From assembly GCA_030817875.1 (NCBI GenBank), contig JAUSZU010000001.1:1054001-1118000 (forward strand): a stretch of DNA of 64,000 nt, given 5' to 3'. A program made the position numbers and the translations under genes. The number at the start of each line of letters is the position of its first letter. Position 1 is the stretch's first letter. This DNA is from Flavobacterium sp. W4I14 (GTDB lineage: Bacteria; Bacteroidota; Bacteroidia; Sphingobacteriales; Sphingobacteriaceae). Under the pieces are notes generated by a model. It was not told the origin of the DNA. It did no database searches and saw only the letters and a program-made list of their open reading frames with translations. Below, piece by piece: positions 8,834-17,158 of the stretch.

Positions 8834-9239
8834 CAGGGCACCTGACAGGACGGTTCATGTCGAGCTCTATCATGAATTCCGGCCTTATCTGGTTCTGATA
8901 CGCAGACGGATGGTGCGGCTATTAAAGGCATATCCTAGACAGGTATTTGCGCTGATGGTTACAGTGGTCGTTTTTTCCGTTGTGTTTTCATTTGGCTTAT
9001 TTCCTTTAAAGAATAAGAAAGAATCGACGAGTGATACTTTACACGGAAAAAAAGAGAGCCAAAATCCGCCATATTCAGTTGGTGACGGATTATCCAAAAT
9101 CAGCACCACAGGCGCAAAACTTAGAAAAACGCTGGAGATCAGAAAACAGGTAGACTCAGTATTGAACAGAGGAACGCTTAGCAGCTCTGATTCGGTTTTT
9201 CTGGAGGCTAAACTAGAGGAGCTACGAAAGCTCCATTAA
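8811..9239 (+). CDS. Small membrane protein at the TraL position
   Basis: From ATG 8811 this is 142 residues (MFRKIRSN...). An upstream ATG at 8790 would give 149 residues and a longer overlap with traK. One membrane helix lies at about residues 41-62 after a basic arm (RPYLVLIRRRMVRLLKAYPR); the rest is a polar, probably periplasmic tail ending in a charged helix. Position between TraK and TraM corresponds to TraL, but this protein is longer than I expect for TraL, so the name is not asserted. Confidence 0.65.
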   Translation: MFRKIRSNRAPDRTVHVELYHEFRPYLVLIRRRMVRLLKAYPRQVFALMVTVVVFSVVFSFGLFPLKNKKESTSDTLHGKKESQNPPYSVGDGLSKISTTGAKLRKTLEIRKQVDSVLNRGTLSSSDSVFLEAKLEELRKLH

Positions 9240-9249
9240 CCATATTGTT

Positions 9250-10443
9250 ATGAAAATAGATTTTAAAAATCCACGGTATGTTGTTCCAATCATGGCCATT
9301 CCTTTCCTGTGTCTTTTCTTTTTCGTATACCGCGAGAGCCTGTCAAAGAACCGGACTGTTAGTGCCGAAAAAGATATGAATGGCAACCTTGCTGAAATAT
9401 CAGACCAGGTACGTGAACGCGGACTTTCTGATAAGCTAGAAGCTTATAAAAACAGTTATAAGGAAGCTGATGGTTATTCGGCAATCAAAACCGTAAGCGA
9501 GGATAAGCTGCCACAGGCGACGATGGCAAGTTCATATTCTGATCTGGAGAAAAAAAGGCTGGATTCCATAGAAGAATCCAGCAAAAGTCGGGCTTACCTG
9601 CCCATACAGCAGAATAGAAAAACTTTTACTCCTTCACCTCCTGCAAGAACTGAAATCGGGAGCAGCATAAGGCCGGAAGACCGTGAAATGGCAAAGGTAC
9701 TGGCGAGCTTGGCCGAGGCAAGAAATAGAGAGAGACCGCCATCTGCAAGTACAACGAAAGAAACTGATCCCATGGATCTGTTTAAAAAACAGATGGCTTA
9801 TCTGGATAGTGTGCAAAAGGTCAATGACCCTACTTATATCAACATACAAAAGGAAAAAATGAGAAAAGATGAAGCGCTCAGAGAAGAGAAGATTCTTCCC
9901 GTATCCAAATTCTCTGCCGTTAAATCTGATTTTAATACACTTATCGCCAGTGAAAACAGGGAGATGATCACAGCGATCATTGATGAGGATGTTACCGGGT
10001 ATTCTGGGTCAAGGATTAGGTTAAGGCTGCTTGAAGAGGTATATGCAGGCAAATTGCAGTTGCCAAAAGGGACATACATGTATGCCAGGATCAGCGGTTT
10101 TTCCGAGCAGCGCGTCCAGTTAGAGATCAGCTCTGTGTTATGTGCTGGAAGGATCCTGCCGATAAAACTCCTGGTATATGATATAGATGGCCTGCCCGGT
10201 TTATATGTTCCTGCTTCAGCTTTTAGGGAGTTCTCCAAAGGCCTTGGCTCAAGCCCGGTCCAAGGATTCAATACCATGGGTAGCGGACAGGGCCAGAACG
10301 AGTTTGTGATGAGCACGGTTGACAGGCTTTTCCAGTCATCATCTTCCGCCATTGCCAATATGGTCAGAAAAAACAGGGCAAAATTAAAGTATAACAACCA
10401 GGTATTTCTTGTCGATCCACAAGATCTTCAGGGCCAAAAATAA
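9250..10443 (+). CDS. traM: Conjugative transposon protein TraM (VirB10-like)
   Basis: A 397-residue protein with an N-terminal membrane anchor (about 10-28), a long low-complexity linker rich in Ser, Lys, Glu and Pro, and a conserved C-terminal domain from about residue 220. That domain contains ENREMITAIIDEDVTGYSGS, LPKGTYMYARISGF and GLPGLYVPASAFREF, the TraM hallmark. VirB10-like proteins span the periplasm and link inner and outer membrane complexes. The gene follows the TraL-position gene by 10 bases and precedes traN by 6. Confidence 0.9.
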   Translation: MKIDFKNPRYVVPIMAIPFLCLFFFVYRESLSKNRTVSAEKDMNGNLAEISDQVRERGLSDKLEAYKNSYKEADGYSAIKTVSEDKLPQATMASSYSDLEKKRLDSIEESSKSRAYLPIQQNRKTFTPSPPARTEIGSSIRPEDREMAKVLASLAEARNRERPPSASTTKETDPMDLFKKQMAYLDSVQKVNDPTYINIQKEKMRKDEALREEKILPVSKFSAVKSDFNTLIASENREMITAIIDEDVTGYSGSRIRLRLLEEVYAGKLQLPKGTYMYARISGFSEQRVQLEISSVLCAGRILPIKLLVYDIDGLPGLYVPASAFREFSKGLGSSPVQGFNTMGSGQGQNEFVMSTVDRLFQSSSSAIANMVRKNRAKLKYNNQVFLVDPQDLQGQK

Positions 10444-10449
10444 AAAGAT

Positions 10450-11289
10450 ATGAAAAATATAATTTTAACAGCCATACTGATCCTTGCTATGGCAGGGAAC
10501 CTTTCTGCACAAATTTCGGTCAATACCGTTGGATCAAACTCAGAGATCCCAAAGATTTTTATCAAGCGGTCCCTTACACTGCATTTTCTTGCTCCGGAAA
10601 AGATTACATATGTCGACATTCCAAAGGGACTCGTTGGCGACCTGCCGGATAAAAACCTACTAAGGGTTAAAATTCCTGATTCTGCCAAAATTAAAGACGC
10701 GTTCATAGGCGTACTTACCATCCTTGGAGAAAAAAGAATCAAACAGTATGCACTGATTTATGATGACAGGCCGGAAACTGCCTTCAATCCGCTGATCGAT
10801 ATCGGTATTGGTGGGATGAGGGTGATTGAACCGAAAGCAACAACAGTATCAAGTAGCGAACTCGACAGTATTGCCAGGGCGATGCTCGAACACATACCAA
10901 TCAAGGGTGAGGTGAGAAAAAAGAAAAATGGTATGCGCGCGGTGTTAAATGGCGTTAGTACGCTTGGAGAATATATTCTTCTGGATTTGGGATTTGACAA
11001 CACGACCGATATCCCTTATGAGATTGATGGGCTGAGGTTCCGCATCGAAGATGAGAAACAGCATAAGGCAACAACAGTACAGTCACTGGAAATTATTCCG
11101 GTATCATGCCAGCTAAATATCCAGACCTTTGAAAAAAGGTACAGGAATATTTTTGTCCTGCGCAGGATGACCTTTCCAGACCATAAGCGGCTTAAGATAG
11201 AATTGTCCGAAAAGCAAATCTCAGGCCGCTCCATTACCTTTGATATCCGCTATTCCGATATCCTTAAGGCCAAAAAGATTACGCTGTAA
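10450..11289 (+). CDS. traN: Conjugative transposon protein TraN (VirB9-like)
   Basis: A 279-residue exported protein with a signal peptide (cleavage near LSAQ, residue 19-20). The family signature IFIKRSLTLHFLAPEKITYVD is seen at about 36-56, and SLTLHF/APEKI motifs introduce the beta-rich domain. TraN occupies the VirB9 position of the outer-membrane core complex. It ends 11 bases before the VirD4-type gene. In CTnDOT the next genes are traO, traP and traQ; none is seen here. Confidence 0.88.
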   Translation: MKNIILTAILILAMAGNLSAQISVNTVGSNSEIPKIFIKRSLTLHFLAPEKITYVDIPKGLVGDLPDKNLLRVKIPDSAKIKDAFIGVLTILGEKRIKQYALIYDDRPETAFNPLIDIGIGGMRVIEPKATTVSSSELDSIARAMLEHIPIKGEVRKKKNGMRAVLNGVSTLGEYILLDLGFDNTTDIPYEIDGLRFRIEDEKQHKATTVQSLEIIPVSCQLNIQTFEKRYRNIFVLRRMTFPDHKRLKIELSEKQISGRSITFDIRYSDILKAKKITL

Positions 11290-11300
11290 ATGAGATTCCT

Positions 11301-13259
11301 ATGGAAGAGACAAGGGAAATCCAAAAACTCCACGGTTTTCTGCAGTGCCTGATCTACTTTGCAATCGCGCTGGAGATAAGTGTTTTTGTCTATCTGGGTG
11401 CGCCATTCTGGGGCATCTTCAATATAGGGCTGGTAAAGATCAAAACAATCATCATCTACAAAGAATTAATCTATAGTAAGCTTTCTGTGCTTTCATTGAT
11501 CTGTCTGGTCAGTATTGGAACATTATCAAAAAAGCAGTTGGACTTTGACCCAAAGACAAAGGTAGTTTATCCTTTGAGCCTTGGTCTGCTCCTTTATTTC
11601 GGTAGCCTATTTTTTTATGGCAAACCTAGTCGGTTTTTGGTTGATTACACTACAATAATGGATCTAACCTACATGGTATTTTCCCTTGTCGGAGCTGTAC
11701 TGATCAGCATTTCCATGGATAATGTCTCCAAGATCATTAGGTCCGGACTGGGCAAGGATAAATGGAATGTTGAGGCCGAAAGTTTCATGCAACAGGTCAA
11801 AAAGATAGAAAATCCTTACTCGGTAAATATACCAATGCTTTTTTATTACAAGAAAAAGGTCAGAAAGGGCTGGGTGAATCTGGTGAATGTTTTTCGAGCA
11901 ACGATTTTAATCGGGACACCTGGCTCGGGGAAATCCTTTTCGGTCGTGAACCCTTTTATCAGGCAGCTGATTGCGAAGTCTTTTGCAGTCTGTTTATACG
12001 ATTTTAAGTTTCCGGATCTTGGAAAGATCGCTTATTACCATTTTTTGCAAGCAAAGAAAAAAGGCTTTCTAAAGGATTTCAAGTTTCATGTAATCAATCT
12101 GACTGATGTCGAAAAAAGCAGGAGGATAAATCCATTGCGTAGTGACTATATTACCATATTGGCAGATGCTTCGGAGACAGCAGAAGGGATTGTGGAAGCG
12201 CTTAAGAAGGGAGATAAGGCGAGTGGGAGTGATGCTTTTTTTACGCAATCAGCCATCAATTTTCTGGCTTCCTGTATCTATTTTATGAGCAGGTATGAAA
12301 AGGGGAAATATTCCAGCCTTCCGCATGTAATGGCTTTTTTAAACCGTTCTTATGAAGAGATTTTTTCTGTACTTTTTACCAACCCAGAGCTAGTCTCACT
12401 GCTATCGCCTTTCAAATCTGCATTCGCTGCAAAGGCTTTTGATCAATTGGAAGGGCAGATTGGAACGTTAAAAATATTCATGAGCCGCATGGCTACAAAG
12501 GAAACATTCTGGGTGTTTTCCGGGGATGATTTCAACCTGAAAATTTCTGATCCGTCATCGCCGGGGATGTTGGTGCTGGCGAACGATCCCAATACGCAGA
12601 ACATAAATTCTGCATGTTATTCGGTTGTAATTAACCGACTTACCAGGCTGATCAATTCAAAGGGAAATCTTCCGTCAGCAATTTTACTTGATGAAGGTCC
12701 TACAATTTTTGTTCACCGGATCGAGAATCTGATTGCAACGGGAAGATCCAATAAGGTTGCTGTATTAATAGGAATGCAGGAGTTGCCCCAGTTCAAACAG
12801 CAGTACGGAAAAGATACGGCAACTACCATTACTTCCGTAGTTGGCAATGTGCTCTCCGGTTCTGCGAGGAACAAAGAAACACTAGACTGGCTGGAAAGGA
12901 TCTTCGGTAAATCAAAACAGATCGGCGAAAGTATTTCCATCGATAGGAGCAAGGTATCCAAATCAATTAGTGAAAAGCTGGAAGTACTGATTCCTGCAGG
13001 TAAGATCACTACGCTCGGAGCAGGAGAGCTGGTGGGGTTACTTGCCACGGATGCAGATGATAAGTATACCGGTGAGTATGAAACCTCAGCCATAAACTGC
13101 AAGATAAACCTAGATTTAAAAGAAATTAAAAAGGAGGAAGAAGGATATGTGGATATGCCTGATTTTTACGACTTCGGAGGAAAAAAAGAAGAAATCCTCA
13201 GGAGGAATTTTTTACGGATCAATCAGGAAATCGAGTTATTGGTTGCTGGTTTTATGTAG
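11301..13259 (+). CDS. VirD4/TraG-type coupling ATPase of conjugation
   Basis: The type IV coupling protein that brings relaxosome DNA to the secretion channel, 652 residues. Four hydrophobic segments occupy residues 12-135. Walker A GTPGSGKS is at 205-212; ILLDEGPTIF around residue 464 is Walker B; the RSNKVAVLIGMQELPQFKQQ segment is the usual sensor region. In many Bacteroidota ICEs this gene (mobC) sits beside the relaxase; here it is inside the tra operon directly after traN. Its last about 17 bases overlap the likely start of the M23 gene. Confidence 0.88.
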   Translation: MEETREIQKLHGFLQCLIYFAIALEISVFVYLGAPFWGIFNIGLVKIKTIIIYKELIYSKLSVLSLICLVSIGTLSKKQLDFDPKTKVVYPLSLGLLLYFGSLFFYGKPSRFLVDYTTIMDLTYMVFSLVGAVLISISMDNVSKIIRSGLGKDKWNVEAESFMQQVKKIENPYSVNIPMLFYYKKKVRKGWVNLVNVFRATILIGTPGSGKSFSVVNPFIRQLIAKSFAVCLYDFKFPDLGKIAYYHFLQAKKKGFLKDFKFHVINLTDVEKSRRINPLRSDYITILADASETAEGIVEALKKGDKASGSDAFFTQSAINFLASCIYFMSRYEKGKYSSLPHVMAFLNRSYEEIFSVLFTNPELVSLLSPFKSAFAAKAFDQLEGQIGTLKIFMSRMATKETFWVFSGDDFNLKISDPSSPGMLVLANDPNTQNINSACYSVVINRLTRLINSKGNLPSAILLDEGPTIFVHRIENLIATGRSNKVAVLIGMQELPQFKQQYGKDTATTITSVVGNVLSGSARNKETLDWLERIFGKSKQIGESISIDRSKVSKSISEKLEVLIPAGKITTLGAGELVGLLATDADDKYTGEYETSAINCKINLDLKEIKKEEEGYVDMPDFYDFGGKKEEILRRNFLRINQEIELLVAGFM

Positions 13260-13755
13260 TGCTTTAATGTTCAGTTCTAACCTATTTGGGGCTGTTCAGG
13301 ACACACTTGCTTACAAAAATTATTACGCAGCGCTTCCGCTTAAACTATTTAAACTGAATTCTCCTTATGGAGTTAGGACCCATCCGGTAACCCGTGAATA
13401 TTATTCTTTTCACAAGGGAATAGACATAGCAGGTAAAAACGAGGTTGTTGTTTCTATACTCCCAGGATTAATTGACAAAACTGGCTATACCCCCATAATG
13501 GGTAATTATATTGTCGTGAGGTATGGCAGCTATACGGTTTACTATGCTCACCTTTCTAAAATCTATTCCTCGGCGGGTCAGGTTCTCCAAACCGGGGATC
13601 CAATAGGCTTTACCGGATCAACGGGAAGGACGACGGGCGAACATCTGCACCTTTCTGTGCTTCGCAGAGGGCTGAGTGTTAACCCACTTTATTTTCTTTT
13701 GATAATCCTATCCACGTCTGGAGACGAACTTAAACGCTATTTGTACGGTGGATAA
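13243..13755 (+). CDS. M23-family peptidoglycan peptidase of the conjugation module
   Basis: A LytM-type zinc endopeptidase domain: YSFHKGIDIAG supplies the first His and Asp ligands, and GEHLHLSV the HxH pair. Such enzymes open peptidoglycan for the transfer channel. The reading frame is open back to an ATG at 13147, which would overlap the coupling-protein gene by 113 bases. A TTG at 13243 preserves a hydrophobic export segment, while the ATG at 13267 would remove it. The start is therefore uncertain. The product is short for an M23 protein and consists almost only of the catalytic domain. Confidence 0.75.
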   Translation: MLVLCSALMFSSNLFGAVQDTLAYKNYYAALPLKLFKLNSPYGVRTHPVTREYYSFHKGIDIAGKNEVVVSILPGLIDKTGYTPIMGNYIVVRYGSYTVYYAHLSKIYSSAGQVLQTGDPIGFTGSTGRTTGEHLHLSVLRRGLSVNPLYFLLIILSTSGDELKRYLYGG

Positions 13756-13807
13756 GAGAACAAACACTCTCTGCCAAAATTTTAACTCAAATTTTAAATG
13801 ACTCTAT

Positions 13808-14617
13808 ATGCAGACTGCAAACTTGAATGTGCGGGATCTTCCGTTTGAAGATCTACGCGAACTAGGGCTTTATAGGGAAGGAGATATCACGCTTCCTAAA
13901 AAGGATATCGATGCACTGTTGTCCGGAATGCGGACAGGGCTGGTTAAGTTAAATGATATTAACCGTGACGGCATTGAAATCAAAGAAATGAGTGTTAAGC
14001 TGTCCCTGGCCAAAAATGCCGAAGGAAAATCTGAGTTATTGGTACACCCTGTCTATAAGCAGAGCAATGTTCCTTCTATCATTTCCCGCGAGGAAGGTGA
14101 TGACCTATTGACGGGTCTCAAAGCAAACCTCATCAAAGAAACTACGGAGAACGGACAGCAGAAGAAGCTGATGGTGGAGTATGATTGGGATACACGCGAA
14201 TTTATTGTCACTGATACCTCAAGGCTCCGGGTGCCGGATATGGTCAACGGTATGCTGCTTACCCCTTATCAGAAAGAACGATTTAGCAGTGGCAGGCAGA
14301 TTGAAATGCCGGATGGGACTACCTTTCAGGCCAGTAGCACGACTCCGGATGGAATCCGTTCCAATAGGTTGGCGCTTGTCGTCTCTCTTCTGATGGACGG
14401 TGGCATATCCTACCTTCTGCTAACGGGTCTAAAAGCCATGGTCGGAGATCGGGGACTGCTGCCGCAGAAAGATGAGCGGAATGAAAATTATCACAAAGCG
14501 CTTCAGGCAGCGGCCGCGCAGAAGTCTACTGTTAAAAACCCTGAAGAAAAAACCTCAGCAATATCCAACAATAACGAGTATTCGCGTGGATATGGCAGAT
14601 CAGGGATGTCTAGGTAA
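13808..14617 (+). CDS. DUF4099/DUF3945-type accessory protein of the ICE
   Basis: A 269-residue protein. The N-terminus VRDLPFEDLRELGLYREGD matches the DUF4099 start seen in many Bacteroidota mobile-element proteins. Residues 125-190 (VPDMVNGMLLTPYQKERFSS) match the repeated DUF3945-like region. The C-terminal 50 residues are polar and low complexity, ending in a Gly/Arg-rich tail. Role unknown; related proteins always travel with conjugative elements and are suspected to handle DNA during transfer. Confidence 0.7.
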   Translation: MQTANLNVRDLPFEDLRELGLYREGDITLPKKDIDALLSGMRTGLVKLNDINRDGIEIKEMSVKLSLAKNAEGKSELLVHPVYKQSNVPSIISREEGDDLLTGLKANLIKETTENGQQKKLMVEYDWDTREFIVTDTSRLRVPDMVNGMLLTPYQKERFSSGRQIEMPDGTTFQASSTTPDGIRSNRLALVVSLLMDGGISYLLLTGLKAMVGDRGLLPQKDERNENYHKALQAAAAQKSTVKNPEEKTSAISNNNEYSRGYGRSGMSR

Positions 14618-14668
14618 TCCTGTTCAAAAAAAATAATCAAATGAATTTTAACCTTAATTTTTCAAATA

Positions 14669-15466
14669 ATGAATGAGAATAATTTAGAGTACTTACAAAA
14701 TACCTTAAAGTATTTAGGGTTTGGAGATTCCTTAAACGCAGATCTAAAGGAGTCAATTTCGCATGCCCCTGAGGGATTTAAGATCCAGTCTCCCACCAAG
14801 GAGATGTTAGATCCGGCTAAAAGATATGAGCCCGGTTTTGGTGATAAGATGACATATTTACTTAGTTTTTCAAAAAGTAAGGAAACCGACATGTATTTTT
14901 TTAATAGTTATGAGGCGACATTGAAAAAAGCTGATACGAAGGATGTTATTTCGCAGACTTTTTATATTAATAAAGGGAAAGGGGTGACCGCTAAAGAAAG
15001 TTACAATCTGCTTTCGGGGCGTGCGGTAAATAAGGATGTTGTGTTGAAAAGCGGAGAAAAAGCGAACCTTTGGCTTAAGCTGGATTTCACCGAACATACT
15101 CCAGAGAAAGGTTACAAAATTGACCCTTATGGCAAAAATTATGGCTTTAGTCTTAAAGAAACAGTAGATAAATTTAATATACTGAATATGGAGAAGCCAG
15201 GATTTAAGGATCAGTTGCTTAAAAGCCTTGAACGTGGAAATCTTCATGAGGTGTCGTTTATGAAGAATGGAAAGGAAACAACTGGTTTTGTTACAGCTAA
15301 TCCCCATTTTAAAACGCTGGATTTTTATGATAAAGATTTAAACGAGGTTTATAGTAAGGCAATAGATAGGGCTGATACGCTTGAAAAAAAAGAGATAGGT
15401 AAAGTGCCGGAAATGGTCATGGAACAAGAACCGGCTTCCAGGGAGAAAAAAGGTGTTTCAAGATAA
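14669..15466 (+). CDS. Conserved hypothetical protein of Bacteroidota conjugative elements
   Basis: A 265-residue soluble protein beginning MNENNLEYLQNTLKYLGFGD, a start I associate with hypothetical proteins carried on Bacteroidota ICEs. Charged and without membrane segments. The C-terminus (EPASREKKGVSR) ends in the same basic style as the preceding gene. It is the last gene before the strong hairpin terminator at 15492-15517, so it closes the tra operon. Base composition here is visibly more AT-rich than in the upstream tra genes. Confidence 0.6.
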   Translation: MNENNLEYLQNTLKYLGFGDSLNADLKESISHAPEGFKIQSPTKEMLDPAKRYEPGFGDKMTYLLSFSKSKETDMYFFNSYEATLKKADTKDVISQTFYINKGKGVTAKESYNLLSGRAVNKDVVLKSGEKANLWLKLDFTEHTPEKGYKIDPYGKNYGFSLKETVDKFNILNMEKPGFKDQLLKSLERGNLHEVSFMKNGKETTGFVTANPHFKTLDFYDKDLNEVYSKAIDRADTLEKKEIGKVPEMVMEQEPASREKKGVSR

Positions 15467-15491
15467 TTTTTAGAGACTTTAATGAATTTGT

Positions 15492-15517
15492 ACAGGGGAC
15501 TTTTAGTCCCCTGTTTT
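15492..15517 (+). terminator. Strong intrinsic terminator closing the tra operon
   Basis: ACAGGGGACT, a three-base loop TTT, then AGTCCCCTGT: a perfect 10-bp stem, followed by TTT-G-T. It lies 26 bases past the stop of the previous gene. An ORF from ATG 15482 would run through this hairpin, so that start is unlikely. Confidence 0.8.
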
Positions 15518-15520
15518 GTC

Positions 15521-15847
15521 ATGCTTGAATTTTTTAAGAACATAGATAAATGGGTTATGGGTGTGGAAGTATTAACTAAAGAAGATTTGGTGGATTTTGG
15601 TAATGGCTTGCTGGAAGAGATCAGAAAAATTGTCAAAATTGATCCGCCAGTGAAAAAGAAGTTTTTGAAAGGCTATGAAGTAAGGGCCATTTTAGGGATA
15701 TCCCAGGGAACCTTACAAAATTTAAGGATCAATGGGACGCTGTCGTTTTCAAAGATCGGCAGTATTTATTACTATGATTCCAAAGTAGTTGATGATCTGC
15801 TGGAGGGAAAAACTGGAGTGGCTGGAAAACAAAGATTATGGAGGTAA
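15521..15847 (+). CDS. Helix-turn-helix DNA-binding protein of the ICE (HTH_17 type)
   Basis: The C-terminal half has KKKFLKGYEVRAILGISQGT then LQNLRINGTLSFSKIGSIYY, the winged helix-turn-helix layout of small excisionase-like proteins found on Bacteroidota ICEs. From ATG 15521 it is 108 residues; ATG 15557 (MGVEVLTKEDL) gives 96 and fits relatives best. The ATG at 15482 lies before the terminator hairpin and is rejected. The stop overlaps the next gene by 10 bases. A directionality-factor or regulatory role is inferred. Confidence 0.65.
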   Translation: MLEFFKNIDKWVMGVEVLTKEDLVDFGNGLLEEIRKIVKIDPPVKKKFLKGYEVRAILGISQGTLQNLRINGTLSFSKIGSIYYYDSKVVDDLLEGKTGVAGKQRLWR

Positions 15848-16164
15848 GGATAATTGGTATCGGAAAAGATAAAAGACTGAAGGAAATTTTAACGGCTATC
15901 CATTCGGATATTCACATGACCTCTACAGATATCGCTTTATTGCACGCTTTGATTACGTATTATATTCAGGATGGGCAAGGGGATTTTTTTCAGATTTCCC
16001 GCAGTGGACTCATGAGAATTAGCAAGATTTTATCTACCCGCACTTATCACAAGAGTATTAAAAAACTAATCAGACTTGGTTACATTTTATATGAGCCTTC
16101 CTACCATCCAAAGTTTGGAAGCAGGGTTTCTTGGGCTGATGGGCAGGGTTCAAAAAAGCTATAA
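15838..16164 (+). CDS. Small winged-helix-like protein of the ICE
   Basis: A 108-residue protein that overlaps the HTH gene by 10 bases, so the two are probably coupled. Residues 50-95 (FFQISRSGLMRISKILSTRT then YHKSIKKLIRLGYILYEPSY) read as a winged-helix domain with a recognition helix. The SYHPKFGSRVSW stretch is probably the wing. Similar proteins accompany the HTH gene in other Bacteroidota ICEs, as I recall. A role as transcriptional regulator is inferred. Confidence 0.5.
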   Translation: MEVRIIGIGKDKRLKEILTAIHSDIHMTSTDIALLHALITYYIQDGQGDFFQISRSGLMRISKILSTRTYHKSIKKLIRLGYILYEPSYHPKFGSRVSWADGQGSKKL

Positions 16165-16173
16165 CTCGCTGTC

Positions 16174-16494
16174 TTAACCGGCGGCGCTCATTTTGCCTGT
16201 ATAGATTTCGATAAGACTAAGGATTTTTGTACCTGGAGGAACTTTACGTAGCGTGTGTTGCTGAAAGTTAAACTTTTGGATAAACACTGCGGTTTTCTCA
16301 CGTACTTTGAGGAAACCCTGTTCGAAATAGTATTCTGCCACTTCATTCGCGAAGTCGCAGTTTCTTAGCCAGAGACGGACAAATTCTCCATTATTCTTTT
16401 CATAGTGAAGCCAATGATTATTATGATCCTCTTCCTTAGAGAGTTCGATAATGATCATGGTTTCATCTTCATAACAGGAGTGTATTTTTATCAT
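16174..16494 (-). CDS. Hypothetical protein
   Basis: A 106-residue soluble protein on the minus strand, convergent with the winged-helix gene (9-base gap). It is rich in aromatic residues (HNNHWLHYEKNNGEFVRLWL) and has no recognisable motif, signal or membrane segment. The frame is open over its whole length with sensible codon use, but the evidence is weak. It may belong with the next minus-strand gene. Confidence 0.4.
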   Translation of the reverse strand: MIKIHSCYEDETMIIIELSKEEDHNNHWLHYEKNNGEFVRLWLRNCDFANEVAEYYFEQGFLKVREKTAVFIQKFNFQQHTLRKVPPGTKILSLIEIYTGKMSAAG

Positions 16495-16582
16495 AAAGGA
16501 ATGGGATACAAAAATATGAATTATATCCTTCCGGGCAATTTACTTTTACCTGTTTTTCTAAATATCACCGCTAGTTGTAGGA

Positions 16583-16978
16583 TTATATTTCAATCTGTGA
16601 TTGCTGGTTTACAATAAGTATTCTATCTCCTTTTATTGGAAGGTAGCCCAGGTCAAAACAAAAATAATAAAGATCTCCTTCGGTGGTTTTGTAACAACTG
16701 GTTATGTACTTAAAATTAAAACCCTGTTGGTCGAGGAGCGTTTTTCGGACAGTTGTCTTACTTCCTGAAGTGAGCCTGGAGAGTATCCTGTAGTTGTTGA
16801 GAATTATCTTAGGTATTTCACGTAGGAAAGGCGGATCTATTGCAGCAACTTTTTGTCTTTTGCGGTTATTGAAACTGGTACGGCAAAGGTCGCTGCAAAA
16901 CCGCTTATCTATTCTGCCGTGGAGTATTTCGTTACATTCTTCACAGTGGTACGTGATAGGATCTTTGTCTGTTTTCAT
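16583..16978 (-). CDS. Zinc-ribbon protein (DUF2116-like) of unknown function
   Basis: A 131-residue protein. Residues 10-37 hold four cysteines in the pattern CEEC ... CSDLC (YHCEECNEILHGRIDKRFCS then DLCRTSFNNRKR), a small treble-clef or ribbon finger. The rest is helical and ends KTTEGDLYYFCFDLGYLPIK, which I recall as the conserved end of this family in Bacteroidota, often beside mobile genes. It is transcribed away from the PUR/RadC gene. A nucleic-acid-binding role is inferred. Confidence 0.6.
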   Translation of the reverse strand: MKTDKDPITYHCEECNEILHGRIDKRFCSDLCRTSFNNRKRQKVAAIDPPFLREIPKIILNNYRILSRLTSGSKTTVRKTLLDQQGFNFKYITSCYKTTEGDLYYFCFDLGYLPIKGDRILIVNQQSQIEI

Positions 16979-17081
16979 TGGTAGGGCCTTGAAGATTCAC
17001 GATTGAATTTAAGTATAATCTCTTGAAAATGGTAATTGTTGACGCGCATGATACCGCATTGGATGCTTTGATTAACCGATT

Positions 17082-17103
17082 TTAAACGTTTATAATCGTT
17101 TAA
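17082..17103. promoter_or_regulatory. Inverted repeat upstream of the PUR/RadC fusion gene (candidate operator)
   Basis: TTAAACG and CGTTTAA form a perfect 7-bp inverted repeat with an 8-base spacer, 56 bases upstream of the start codon at 17159 and in the divergent intergenic region. Typical of a homodimeric repressor site. No footprint or second copy supports it. Confidence 0.35.
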
Positions 17104-17158
17104 TTTCCGCTTAAAAAGGTGATTGTTATACAATTTTGTAGAATTAAATCTTTACGCT

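Noticed and set aside
15482..15520. Earlier start of the HTH gene at 15482
   Set aside because: It would translate through the 10-bp terminator hairpin and add residues absent from relatives.
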